A stretch of DNA of 64,000 nucleotides from Micropterix aruncella (Eukaryota > Arthropoda > Insecta > Lepidoptera > Micropterigidae), in assembly GCA_944548615.1 (NCBI GenBank), contig OX155972.1, positions 1,285,854-1,349,853 on the forward strand. Reading direction: 5' to 3'. The position numbers and the translations under genes are program-made. Shown here in pieces: positions 1-9,602 of the stretch. Position 1 is the stretch's first letter. Each line of letters starts with the position of its first letter. Under the pieces are notes generated by a model. That model saw nothing but the letters and a program-made list of their open reading frames with translations, was not told the DNA's origin and made no database searches.

Positions 1-787
1 GATTTTGAATGAGTTAGGAGAGTTAGCATTGCAATTAGCCGCTCAATGCGTTGGAAAATACAGTGCAAGTGTCGGGAGGGTATATCGTTATAATGGACGA
101 GGGTAGAGGGATGCGGAGGGTGTAGGGGCGTCGGGGCCATCTGCCGGTGAGGGGCAATAATGGAGGAACGGTGTCCGGGCAGATGCGAATCCGACTCGAG
201 GGACCACCGCCGCGACTCACCGCAGTCAACAGTCGTAACCCAGGTTATTAACGCTATCGAATGCACTCTATGAATCATTTCAATCGGCGTTCTATCCCGA
301 GCACGCATTGTCAGATGCAAACGCACAAGTTTCGTCCGTGAGTTTAAAAGTTTCCGCGTTTTCGACGAAGACTTCGTTTTCGTCTTGTCTCCGTCGCATC
401 GCGTTTGGTTTTCTTTGTCTACAAACACACTTAGGGCTTTACGACACTGTGCAGTTTCTGTAGAGTTGAAGATTTTATTTAAAATTGTCATAAATTCAAA
501 TTTTTGTATTAAACTACTAAATTATCTTTAAATAGCCAAAGGTAACTAAACGTCACCACAAATAATATTTTCCGTTTAATTCTTTCTACTGCTCCTATAT
601 TACAGGTTTAACTTAATAGAACACACTATTACTCACAATTAAACCTAACGAATGAATATTTATTATTTATTTATTTATATATAACATTATCAAATATCAA
701 GCTCATAAATAGCAATGACAAAATATCATTTGAGGCTGCAGTTGGAACTTAAAATTTATTCATTATTTTCTTGATTTATCTTCAGTG
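1..787. other. Unassigned, GC-rich then AT-rich
   Basis: The first 430 bases are clearly richer in G+C than most of the window and match no repeat elsewhere in it. No convincing ORF is present; the only one is a short, low-complexity minus-strand frame. From about 470 the sequence is AT-rich. The GC-rich part could be a host promoter or exon, but nothing proves that. Confidence 0.4.
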
Positions 788-1352
788 TATGAGCCGGTCC
801 ACACGATGCGGTGGTGCGGCGCCGCACCGCAAAAAATGGGCCCGATTGCGTTTCTTTGTGAACTAAAACTAAAATTAGTCCAAGCGAACGAGACAGAGCA
901 ATAAGTTAGAGCGGAATATGAAACGAACGATCGTCGATAAATACTACCTATCGAACTAATACTCGTCCGAATAAATTCGAGCATTTTTCGTGCGGTGTAA
1001 GATTTGACCTTGGCGGGCAGTTTTAATGCGAAAAGTGACAACCGGTCATCTCACATTCCGCTCTGGCGTATTGCCCTGTCTCGTTCACACGGACTAATTT
1101 CCGATTTTAGTTCACGAAGAAACGCAATTGAGCCCAATTTCACCGTATGGGGGTACACACGTACAGTGCACGGTGCGGCGCCGCAACGTTACTACGACGC
1201 CGCAGTGGGCGAATAGTGTTGTAGTTAATTGAAAGTAGAACCAGTGAAATAAGGTAGTCAATGCCAATATCTTCTTCGTTGGTACTCATTTTAAACACTT
1301 CGTATAAAAATCAACAAATACGTAATAACAAATGAAACAAGCAAGCATACTA
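788..1352 (+). mobile_element. Harbinger-like MITE, copy 1, left part
   Basis: Begins with GAGCCGGTCCACACGATGCG and carries the palindrome GTGCGGCGCCGCAC near 815 and near 1170. It matches the left and middle of the copy at 19997-21848. The right end of the same element lies about 6.2 kb away at 7529-7684. PIF/Harbinger is suggested by a GGCC-rich terminus and TTA/TAA at the better-preserved ends, so the superfamily call is inference. A 300-bp MITE sits inside it. Confidence 0.6.
837..1136. mobile_element. 300-bp MITE with long TIRs, copy 1
   Basis: Inverted ends of roughly 85 bp start TGGGCCCGATTGCGTTTC and finish GAAACGCAATTGAGCCCA, with imperfect pairing further in. A second copy lies at 59468-59781. 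The copy of the surrounding MITE at 20025-20045 lacks the insertion and reads straight across, so the ends are well fixed. No coding capacity. Superfamily not assigned. Confidence 0.8.
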
Positions 1353-1680
1353 CAGCTACATTTACATCACACTACACTACACTACAGTTACATCACACTA
1401 CACTCAAATTACAATGTTTATTATTATTAGGTAATTTTTTATATTATTTGATACCTAGCATATCTTTTAAATTAAGTATTCTAAAGTATGCACAAGCCAC
1501 TCTACTTGGTACGCTTGCCTTAGTACGGGCCTAGGCCTAGTTAGGCGGCGTTGATTTTAAAAAAATTGGTCTGCGGTGCTTTCTATTTTGCTATTATTTA
1601 CATTTAAGCCTATATTGTTAAACTTACAATGTACTGCCATAAAAAAATGTGCTTTTCTTTAATAAATAAATAAAATAAAT
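1353..1680 (-). repeat. Dispersed repeat family C, copy 1
   Basis: Reverse complement of the repeats at 52376-52740 and 59830-60045. Shared landmarks are the AGGCCTAGGCCCGTACT block and the stretch reading AAAGCACCGCAGACC in the opposite sense. The far end holds ACACT/TACACT reiterations near 1365-1400. It is probably the 3' end of a LINE or a SINE, judging from A-rich tails. Confidence 0.6.
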
Positions 1681-1737
1681 AAATAAACAAAATGTAATAT
1701 ATTGTAATATAATGCAAAAGAATAATACTATAATATA

Positions 1738-2373
1738 TAAAATCGAAGACTATCGCGGTTGTTTGACATTATAAATAGGATAGAAAACGAATTTACAGCG
1801 TGAAATTTGTAGCACCCGACGTTTCGGTGACGTTGCAGCCGCCGTTGTCCAGGGTAGACTGAAGAGCTATCAATCAGCTGTTAAAAACATTCAGCGAGAA
1901 AAATCGGCGATCTGCGAACATATAAGTATTGGATAGCGGAAGTAATCACTGGATGCAGTTTCAAAATCCCATTGTGCTATCCAAGGAACAATTCTACTTT
2001 CCTCGCAGGATCCGGGAAGCCATTGAAATAAGGAGAACCCCAAACTTCAATAGAGACGACGGTTACAAACTCTCTTCTACGTGGAACCCTCTTCTTAAAA
2101 TGTTCCCGCCGCCGAACGCCGAACGCAAAGACGTAAAACAGGATACAGTGAGTGTTTTGTGCAAGACGGATTTTGAAAATTCCCGCGCTCCGAGCCCGGC
2201 CCCCCACCACCGTTATAACCTACGCAGTGGCGGCAGCAGTATGCGGCCTACCCGCAAAACAACGGATTGACAGCTGTTCAGCTGTTCAACCTACCCTGGA
2301 CAACGGCGGCTGCAACGTCACCGAAACGTCGGGTGCTACAAATTTCACGCGGCAAATTCATTTTCTATCCTAT
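1738..2373 (+). mobile_element. Penelope-like element remnant, copy 1
   Basis: Starts AAAATCGAAGACTATCGCGG, carries an inverted copy of its own 3' end for roughly the first 110 bases, then the 3' part of a GIY-YIG ORF, then the direct 3' end finishing CTATCCTATT at 2373. The same arrangement occurs at 45034-45834 and 46618-47125. The inverted copy at the 5' side is typical of Penelope-like insertions. It lies between the 3' end of the LINE and that LINE's left target duplication. Confidence 0.8.
1926..2270 (+). pseudogene. Penelope GIY-YIG endonuclease C-terminus, truncated
   Basis: Encodes the last roughly 113 residues of the Penelope polyprotein. It is nearly identical to residues 87-199 of the frame ending at 45735 (for example SGSNHWMQFQNP, then REAIEIRRTPNFNRDDG, then the tail HHRYNLRSGGS). 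The GIY and YIG motifs themselves are missing, because the join to the inverted repeat comes after them. A 3-bp insertion near 1926 breaks the frame just before the HILDSG-type motif. No functional nuclease is possible. Confidence 0.75.
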
Positions 2374-2792
2374 TAATTTCAAATTTCAAATTTCAAATTA
2401 TTTATTGAGTTAAAATTATGGGTACATTCAATATACAAAAGTCTTAACCTAACTAGGCTGCCGCCTGTTCCAAGGTAGACAATTTATTTTAGTTATCCTA
2501 AGAAATCTATAATATTATATTTATATAAATAATCAAAATCATACTTAATGTAACAGAAATATCTTAATTACCTAATAAAAATTCGTAAGAAAATGTCATG
2601 AAAATTGTCAATATTATTTTATTTTAAAACATGATAAAAATTAATATATATTTATATATGTATTAAATAATATGTATTAATAATATACAAAATAAATTCA
2701 CAAAAATTAAAATAAAATTACGTTTAGAAATCATCAATTTATATTACTACATATACTATTATGTTTTTATTATAAAAATTTTAGAGATTCAA

Positions 2793-5700
2793 TTATTTAA
2801 TAACGTTTTCAATATCTTCATATGTACAATTTAAGAGGTAGGCACTCAAACTATATTTAAATTTATATGATATTTTAATGCCTTTAATGTTAGGTGGTAG
2901 GCAATTATAAAATTTGGGGGCAAGATAAGAGAAACTGGATTGGCCAAAAGCGGATCTCCTGAGTGGTATTGCAAAATTTGTTTGTGCCGATCTTCTTGTT
3001 ACGCGAGATTGCTGGCTTTTTTTCTGTTCTCCTAACTCACTCTGGAATTTAGTGAGAGTTACCAGCACAAACATTTTTCTCACACTCAACACTCTATACT
3101 CTCGGGAAAGGTCATCGGAAGAATATGTTTGGGGTTTTTTATTGATCACCCTCAGTATAGCCTTCTGCGCTTTGTAAAGGGTGGCCAGAAGCGTTTTTGC
3201 CGCACAGCCCCAAGTTATAATGCCATATCGAATAACCGACTCGCAGACAGCAAAGTAGACACTTCTTAGCGTATTGAAATCTAAGATGTTCCGCAAACTC
3301 CTAAAGTAATACACAAGTTTTCTCAGTCTTGCCGCAACCTTCGTTAAATGATCCTCCCAGCGCAGTCTGTTGTCTAACATCACGCCCAAGTACTTAATGG
3401 AGGATACCCTGTCGACATTCATACACTGGCAATCTTGCGTTCTGATGCACGAGTGAAGCTTAATAGTTGAAGTTGGTTGGTCAGTGTTTGTCTTGCTAAA
3501 GGTCATAAAATTCGTTTTACTTATATTTAAGGTCAATAAGTTTCTATCCAACCATCTCTTCGCGTTTCTCAGTACTAATTCAGTATCGGTAAACAGATCT
3601 GCCCAAGTCGAAGACTTGACCAATAAAACGGTGTCGTCGGCAAAACTGATGACCTTTCCTATTGCTGGGAGTTTGCAGAAATCATTCAGATACACCAAAA
3701 AGAGAATTGGACCCAACACGCTGCCCTGTGGGACACCATACGTTATATGCTGTGTAGAACTATATTCTTCGCGGAGTCTAGTCATCTGCAGTCTTTCTGA
3801 TAGATACGATTTAAACCACTCTAGCGCATTTTCTCCGAGTCCGATCCGTTTCAGTTTAGTCATCAGCAAGGGGTGCGAGACAGTGTCGAAAGCCTTCGCA
3901 AGGTCGAGGAAGACTGCCGCACATTTCTCTCCTTTATCTAAAGATTCTTTGACATGTTCAGTGAGTTCAATTAACGCATCTCCTGTACCGAGCCCCTTCC
4001 GAAAGCCAAACTGGTTATGTGCCAAAATATTGTATTTGTCTAAGAAACTGTTAAGACGCCGTTTGACCACATGTTCTAGAATTTTACTCACCGTACTCAA
4101 GAGTGATATGGGTCTATAATTTTCTGCGGCCAAAGAATCACCACCTTTAAAGATAGGTGTTATGATACTTGTTTTCAAACATTTAGGAAATACTCCCATT
4201 TTTAGGCTCAGGTTAATTATATGGACTAAGGGAGAAACTATGTATGATTTTATTTGTTTTAATACAAAAGAAGAAATACCATCCTGGCCTGCCGATTTAC
4301 TACATTTCAATTGGTTTATTATTTGGAGTATTTCTGATTCATTAGTTTGTTGCAGACATGGCATAATGATAAGAGCATCCGCTTGTGGGCTATTTGCCAA
4401 GTTTACTAGTTGACTCTCGCTCATTTTTAGGTTCTGCAGGTGAGCATGAGCTAGATTACTACCAACGCTTGCAAAGAAATTATTTAAGTGTTCCCTTATT
4501 TCATTTGAATCTGTAGTAGTGTTTACAATATTCCCGTTTATTTTCATTTTGTTTATATCTACCGGCTGTTTTTCTGTGCTTGTTATTTCTCTAATGGTTT
4601 GCCATACTTTCTTAGTATCATTTTGGAAACTACGTAATTTATTTTTATAGTATAACTCTTTCTCGGTTTTAATTAGTTTATTGCAAAGGTTCCTGTATTT
4701 TTTGTAATAGATATATAGTTCGTAGTTATCCGGATCTCTAACCAGCTGTTTGTGAATCTTGTCCCGTTTGTGTATACTATTTACAAGACCTCTGGTAATC
4801 CAAGGTTTTATTTTTCTACTCCTGTGTCTAATAGTGCCTGTATTAGTAACTGTGGACTGATCAATATGCCTTTTTAATATAGATATGAATTTTTCGAAAG
4901 CAATATCTACGTTTGTCTCTATAAAAGTATCTTCCCAGAGTTCAGAGTCTAGTAGGCCAGTGAGTTTATCAAATTCTAGTGTTGTCCTTGTAAATGTTTT
5001 GTGATGATTATTTCTTTTATTTTCGCTTGGAATTATCAGCATAATTGGAAAATGGTCAGTGAATTTACTTTGATAAACAAACGACATACATTTCTTTTTA
5101 GATTTTATCATCGCATGGTCAATGCATGAACACGATCCATTTTCCACTCGAGTTGGTTTGTTTATTCCAACTTGAAGTCCAAGCTCAGCCATTAAGTTTA
5201 GATATTCGTCAGCTTGCGGATGCATTCGGTTTATTATATTAATATTTACATCTCCAACAAGGGCAACATCTGAAAACGAAATACTCATCGACTTTATTTT
5301 TGAGCTAATCGATGCAAGGAACGGGCTTATATTTTTGTAAGATGGAGATCTATAAACTGCAAAGATACATAACTTATCGTCTATTAAAATTTGCAAGCAG
5401 TTTGATTCAGTGACGAGTAGTTCCGATATGGTAACATTAAGGTTTGATTTGTAATAAACAATGACACCATCGTTCTGGCGCATTGATAATTCAGTTACTT
5501 TTACTAAATAACCATCAAGGTAAATAAGCTGGCTTATATTTTTGTTCCAGCATTCAGTTAGAATAATAAGGTCAAAATTTATTTTCAGATCTTCAAGCAG
5601 TACTAATAAGGCATCGATGTTTTTTGAATAGCTCCTAATGTTAACACATAAAACCTTCAAAGATGGTAGGTTGGCGATTGATTTAATATCTTCGCTACTG

Positions 5701-5879
5701 CTTATTTCAATGGTATCTATGTGAGTATAGTCGTCAATTTCACCATTCAAGTCTTTAATCACGATGGAAGAATTTACGCATAGTAACTGCAGTTGATTTG
5801 TGGACCCTCCCCATGCCAGAAAATATATTTTGTGGGCTTGATATCCAATATTGGCAACAGCCTTTGAGTAAATATACAT
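2793..5879 (-). CDS. LINE ORF2: endonuclease-reverse transcriptase
   Basis: An uninterrupted frame of 1028 residues. Residues about 75-290 form an APE-type endonuclease: Asn80 in LCVNIRS, Glu109 in LTECW, Asp210 and Asn212 in VGDVN, Asp254 in CIDH, and Asp275-His276 in TDHF. Residues about 570-800 form the reverse transcriptase, with YRPISLL, Asp659 in FLDLAKAFD, VPQGS (716-720) and the catalytic FADDT (746-750). The C-terminal 200 residues contain the SFSYLAPKFYNCLPP-type tail seen in many fragments in this window. No RNase H domain is evident. The family copies its RNA at a nicked chromosomal target by target-primed reverse transcription. The first about 70 residues are not recognisable, so the true start may be downstream. 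All catalytic residues are present and no stop interrupts it, so it may be functional. Confidence 0.9.
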   Translation of the reverse strand: MYIYSKAVANIGYQAHKIYFLAWGGSTNQLQLLCVNSSIVIKDLNGEIDDYTHIDTIEISSSEDIKSIANLPSLKVLCVNIRSYSKNIDALLVLLEDLKINFDLIILTECWNKNISQLIYLDGYLVKVTELSMRQNDGVIVYYKSNLNVTISELLVTESNCLQILIDDKLCIFAVYRSPSYKNISPFLASISSKIKSMSISFSDVALVGDVNINIINRMHPQADEYLNLMAELGLQVGINKPTRVENGSCSCIDHAMIKSKKKCMSFVYQSKFTDHFPIMLIIPSENKRNNHHKTFTRTTLEFDKLTGLLDSELWEDTFIETNVDIAFEKFISILKRHIDQSTVTNTGTIRHRSRKIKPWITRGLVNSIHKRDKIHKQLVRDPDNYELYIYYKKYRNLCNKLIKTEKELYYKNKLRSFQNDTKKVWQTIREITSTEKQPVDINKMKINGNIVNTTTDSNEIREHLNNFFASVGSNLAHAHLQNLKMSESQLVNLANSPQADALIIMPCLQQTNESEILQIINQLKCSKSAGQDGISSFVLKQIKSYIVSPLVHIINLSLKMGVFPKCLKTSIITPIFKGGDSLAAENYRPISLLSTVSKILEHVVKRRLNSFLDKYNILAHNQFGFRKGLGTGDALIELTEHVKESLDKGEKCAAVFLDLAKAFDTVSHPLLMTKLKRIGLGENALEWFKSYLSERLQMTRLREEYSSTQHITYGVPQGSVLGPILFLVYLNDFCKLPAIGKVISFADDTVLLVKSSTWADLFTDTELVLRNAKRWLDRNLLTLNISKTNFMTFSKTNTDQPTSTIKLHSCIRTQDCQCMNVDRVSSIKYLGVMLDNRLRWEDHLTKVAARLRKLVYYFRSLRNILDFNTLRSVYFAVCESVIRYGIITWGCAAKTLLATLYKAQKAILRVINKKPQTYSSDDLSREYRVLSVRKMFVLVTLTKFQSELGEQKKSQQSRVTRRSAQTNFAIPLRRSAFGQSSFSYLAPKFYNCLPPNIKGIKISYKFKYSLSAYLLNCTYEDIENVIK

Positions 5880-6216
5880 AAAAATCTAAGTGGTGTACTG
5901 CATATTTATAGAATAGCGTTAAAATAATAAAAACATTTATGATATTTCGCGAAGAATGTAAAATATAATAATTAACAATATATGTATGATTTCTTAGTGA
6001 AAAAAAGTTTTTTTTTATAGTAATTAATATAAATATCGAACATAATATAAATAAAATAAATAAGTATTGGAAGCACATAATATAATATAAAATAATATAA
6101 TCTAAACAGAAGCACATATAGTAATTATAGGAAGACAGACTAGAAGTGGCAGTGAGTTTTAGCAAAAGTTTTAGTCTAATTTTTAAATATGTTTGGTCAG
6201 AACAGGCGGCTAACCG

Positions 6217-7125
6217 TCAAACAGATTTTAATTCCTGAAGTTGTTGTTCATTATTTATGGCGAATATCTTGCTTTCTTTGCTCTGCCGAAGATATAACCT
6301 GCCGTTCTTCATCCAGACGAATTTCCAAGCATGAGTTTTCGAGTAATTGCGTGCCAAGTAAAATAGATGTCGTTGTCTGTACGTGTAATTTTCAGAAATG
6401 AATATCGGCTTTTTGTCTCCGTTGAAGTTGAGATCCTGTGTATGTAACTTATTAGCATTTGACCTGCTTTGGTTATAAGATTTTACGGCGTCCAAGAATT
6501 CATTTCTTGTTTTTATATTTCTTAACCGGGCGACGACTGTGCGTGGTTGGGAGTATTTTTGGTCGACTGGCGCAACTCGATAAATATTACTGAAGTCTGT
6601 TTCATTTAACGAGAGAGAGATGACTTTGCCTATATTCATCAGGATTTTTGCTAGATTTTCTTCTTTGTTCTCTGGAATTCCTCTTATCTCAACATTTAGT
6701 TCTTTATTTTTGTACTCCATTTTATCGAGTTTCCGTTCCATTCCACTTAGTCTCACTTGTAGTTCCGCGTTTCTCTTTTCCATATGAGATATAACTTTAG
6801 TATTGCTGTCCACTTGAGAATGATAACGCGAAGCCTCGTTACAATGTTCTTCAATATCCTTTAGTTTGTCCGATGTCTTTTTAATCTCAACCTCGATATG
6901 GTTACACCTCTTGTTTGTTTCTGCGATTTTTTCCAGGAGGAATGACATCATCTCGGTTTTCATGGATTGGACGTGCGCAGAGAATTGGTTCTCTATATGG
7001 GACGTCAAGTGGTTCTGCATATCTAAAAACCTTTTGTCGATATAGGTTAACAGTTCTTTGAAGTCAGTTACGTTTTTCTGGCAAGTGGGCAATGCAGAAG
7101 TGAGTGAAATCTCCGGAAAATTCAT
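6217..7125 (-). CDS. LINE ORF1: coiled-coil RNA-binding protein, FP-like
   Basis: 302 residues. Residues about 55-150 are rich in heptad-like Leu/Ile/Glu/Lys and should form a coiled coil. Residues about 150-300, starting VEIRGIPENKEENL and continuing through VVARLRNIKTRNEFL, resemble the C-terminal domain shared by insect LINE ORF1 proteins and baculovirus FP proteins. The likely role is packaging LINE RNA with the ORF2 protein. The frame stays open upstream of this Met for about 37 codons, to a stop near 7237 at the edge of the element, and no other ATG is seen there. The element is therefore probably slightly 5' truncated and the natural N-terminus may be lost. A similar, broken ORF1 lies at 13440-14300. 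Confidence 0.8.
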   Translation of the reverse strand: MNFPEISLTSALPTCQKNVTDFKELLTYIDKRFLDMQNHLTSHIENQFSAHVQSMKTEMMSFLLEKIAETNKRCNHIEVEIKKTSDKLKDIEEHCNEASRYHSQVDSNTKVISHMEKRNAELQVRLSGMERKLDKMEYKNKELNVEIRGIPENKEENLAKILMNIGKVISLSLNETDFSNIYRVAPVDQKYSQPRTVVARLRNIKTRNEFLDAVKSYNQSRSNANKLHTQDLNFNGDKKPIFISENYTYRQRHLFYLARNYSKTHAWKFVWMKNGRLYLRQSKESKIFAINNEQQLQELKSV

Positions 7126-7250
7126 AGGAGTTGTTGATTTTAGAGTGTCACATGTTGGCCCACTAGTTTGGGCATCCCCGATTTCAGCATCAGTATTATT
7201 TTCGTTGCCCTTTGTTTTTTTTCCTTTGCGGGAATAATACTATAATATAT

Positions 7251-7528
7251 CTAGATTGTTATATTTATGTTTGTCTATGTATGTATATGTATGTGTGTAT
7301 GTGTATATGTGTGTATGTATATCTATATGAGTACCTACGTCAGTTAGGCTTCTCCATCCAAGTCAGAAAATAAGTCGTATGCCCAGATACAGGCTATATT
7401 CGGCCTAGTTGGGTATGCGCTGAGCATGGTCATGTGAATGTGGGCTGTTGTTTACTTCGCACCATTACTTGGTATGACCTTTTTATGTGTTTTATCATTA
7501 TGTTTGAAATAAAATAAATAAATATATA
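7251..7528 (+). repeat. TG/TA microsatellite and LINE 3' tail
   Basis: Bases 7262-7330 are an impure TATG/TGTA microsatellite. Bases from about 7340 resemble a LINE 3' UTR and end in AAATAAAATAAATAAATA at 7509-7526, directly before the right end of the split Harbinger-like MITE. No coding sequence seen. Confidence 0.5.
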
Positions 7529-7684
7529 CCTTCCTTCGACTGCACTTAACAACTGAGCGGTGCCGCTCCGGCGCATATTACCGGCTTGCGTGCGGTGCGG
7601 CGCCGGAACGCACCGTTTGGTATACCATGGATATTTTTATGTAGGACGACGACGCAGACGCACCGCACCGTGTGGCCCGGCCCT
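7529..7684 (+). mobile_element. Harbinger-like MITE, copy 1, right part
   Basis: Matches 21650-21848, including CTTTCGACTG-like start, GCGGTGCGGCGCCGGAACGC and the terminus GTGGCCCGGCCC followed by TAA. It is the missing right end of the element that begins at 788. Confidence 0.65.
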
Positions 7685-7830
7685 AATGGGATTTTTTTTT
7701 GGTCCCCGTGACAAAATTGCAAAAATAATATATGCGGATGACTTTTGTTACTTAGCGACATCCTCAGGTCTACAAATGCAGAGAAATGGACTTGAAAAGT
7801 CATTTTAATCTCAAGATTGGACTAAATGAT
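7685..7830 (+). pseudogene. Reverse transcriptase palm fragment (YADDF)
   Basis: A short frame reads KIIYADDFCYLATSSGLQMQ, containing the YADD catalytic motif of LINE reverse transcriptases, and stops soon after at 7808. Everything else of the gene is missing. The tandem ADD motif and the ATSS spacing support the assignment; no family can be given. Confidence 0.55.
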
Positions 7831-8557
7831 ATCGAAGTGACGACCATCAGCATAACTGTGCCGCTGTGCCTATTCACATATTTCTTGACCGGCATGTCTT
7901 AATACAAGAGGTAAAACCGCTGCTTCAGCCGCTTTCGGCAAATTTAGATACAAGGTTTTCTACTCACATGACATCAAGTTAGCAACGAAAATTTCAATTT
8001 ACACGTATGGCATTTTATATATATGTTAAATATATGGCATCTTATGAATACATTTAAATAAATATTAACGCCATCTGTTGGCGCTTACCCCAAACCCGCC
8101 TTTAGGCGAGAAACGAACCGGTCTGCCAGAGACGGTCGCAAATAACTAAACCGGATTCATCCGATTTTGTTTGTGAAATCATCGATTTTATTTATGAAAT
8201 TACTATTCAAATGAAATCAGTCTATGACAACCGTTTTTTTTTAAATTTTGACTGGTGTAGTGAGTGGTGGTTGGCTTCCGTCGCGTGGGTCGCTGGCCGC
8301 CAAGGCTAGGCAAAGTGAACCAAGTAACCAACTATAAAGGAGAGAATTGTTTTTGGTGGGTTTTAGGCGAGTAACTAGCACGTGAGTGCGAGGGCCGAGA
8401 GTACGACTCTAAGCTGCTACCGACGTACACTTCGTGTGGTCTTCATTAGTACATATGCAGGCTCGTCCCGTCCACTACCGTCAGATAACTACACACCATG
8501 GTCACAAACTAAACACAATATTTTTATACATCGTTGATAATATGCACATGGTTTAAA
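7831..8557. other. Unassigned
   Basis: No gene seen. An imperfect palindrome CGCCATCTGTTGGCG lies near 8072. Bases 8260-8520 are more GC-rich and unique in the window. Confidence 0.4.
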
Positions 8558-9266
8558 TCTTCTTATATATAAAAATGAATCGCCGTGCGTTAGTCTCGCA
8601 GGATCTCGAAAATGACTAGACCGATTTGAATTATAATTTTTTTGTTTTGTTTGCATTGATTCAGGGGTGGTTTACAAAAAAAAAGATTTAGGAAAAATTA
8701 AAAGAAACAACTGAAAATCGAAAAAATCGAAATTGGTCATATTGGGAAATGGGCCACTTTCAATAGATAGCGTTCGCGGCGATCCTACTGTTTGACAGCT
8801 GCGCCATCCATTACTGTTATTCATTCCGTGCGATTGTGTAAAATTTCAAAAAGTCGAAAAGTCCAAAAAGTCAAAAAAGTCAAAAGTCAAAAAAGTCAAA
8901 AAAGTGCAAAAAGTCGAAAAAGTCGAAAACGTCGAAAAAGACGAAAAAGACGAAAAAGTCGGAAAGGTCGGAAAAGTCAAAAAAGTTCGTAAAGTCGAAT
9001 AATGTCGAAAAAGTCGGAAAAGTCGAAAAAGTCGAAAAAGTCAAAAAAGCATTTATATTTCATCATATAAATTAAATACATTGAATTTATTTTAATTACA
9101 AACGACTTTCATTTAATCACCAAACGAAACTCAAACCGTACATGATTCGGCCATATTACAGATTTCAATGAATTGGATTTGGAAGGTTGATTAGGATCAA
9201 TAAACGCTTATGAAGAGTTACAATCAAATCAATTTTAGGTCGTACGAAGTTCACCGGGTCATCTAG
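8558..9266 (+). mobile_element. Non-autonomous Helitron, 709 bp
   Basis: Starts TCTTCTTATATATAAAAATG after an A and ends GGGTCATCTAG before a T, as expected for insertion between A and T with TC and CTAG termini. No Rep/helicase ORF. Its centre is occupied by a simple repeat. A weak stem (GGTC...CACC) precedes the CTAG by the usual short distance. Confidence 0.8.
8845..9050 (+). repeat. AAAAGTC minisatellite inside the Helitron
   Basis: About 20 units of a 7-10 bp repeat, consensus AAAAAGTCG or AAAAAGTCA. Its translation gives an artificial Lys/Arg/Ser-rich frame at 8792-8992 that is not a gene. Confidence 0.9.
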
Positions 9267-9602
9267 TATTGAATATATATTGTATTAGATTAGTCAACTT
9301 TGTTCATTCTTTGTTCTTTAACTTATTTTTAATAAATTAAAAAAGGTTTATATGATGCAGTAAATTTTCTTATTTTTTGTACTTACTGTGCATTAATACT
9401 TAAAATCTATTGACACCCATTCCTTCCTTTCCTTTTCCCCTCCTAACACCCACAGTATGCACTGTGCGTATTGGAGACTCTAACTAAAACTATTGTTGAA
9501 AGCATGTCATTGGCCAGAAATATTGTATTTAATGTAATTGTAATATTTTTTATAGCGCTGTATGTTTTCCCTGTTAAATAAATAAATAAATAATCTCCAT
9601 AA
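9267..9602 (+). mobile_element. LINE 3' UTR with AAATA tail
   Basis: AT-rich, ends in AAATAAATAAATAAATAA at 9577-9594 and is followed at once by Rep700. Only 3' untranslated sequence is present. Confidence 0.45.

Larger units (their letters stand above)
2374..7231 (-). mobile_element. Nearly full-length LINE (Jockey/CR1 group, FP-type ORF1)
   Basis: A minus-strand non-LTR retrotransposon with ORF1 (7125-6217), a 337-bp gap, ORF2 (5879-2793) and a 3' UTR of about 420 bp. It ends in AATAAA followed by TTTGAAA reiterations (on the plus strand AATTTCAAATTTCAAATTT at 2374-2392). The sequence GAATAATACTATAATATAT occurs at 1720-1738 and 7232-7250 as a 19-bp target-site duplication. The left duplication is separated from the LINE 3' end by the Penelope remnant, so Penelope either entered the LINE tail or was co-inserted. 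Intact ORFs and duplication suggest a young insertion. Confidence 0.85.

Noticed and set aside
3484..4119. 211-residue plus-strand ORF
   Set aside because: Antisense to the RT domain of the LINE ORF2; no independent motifs.
5755..6165. Hydrophobic 136-residue ORF between LINE ORF1 and ORF2
   Set aside because: AT-rich intergenic linker and an alternative frame of the ORF2 start; Ile/Phe/Tyr bias follows base composition.
8792..8992. Lys/Arg/Ser-rich ORF resembling a basic nuclear protein
   Set aside because: It is the translation of the AAAAGTC minisatellite inside a Helitron; the frame is kept only by the repeat.
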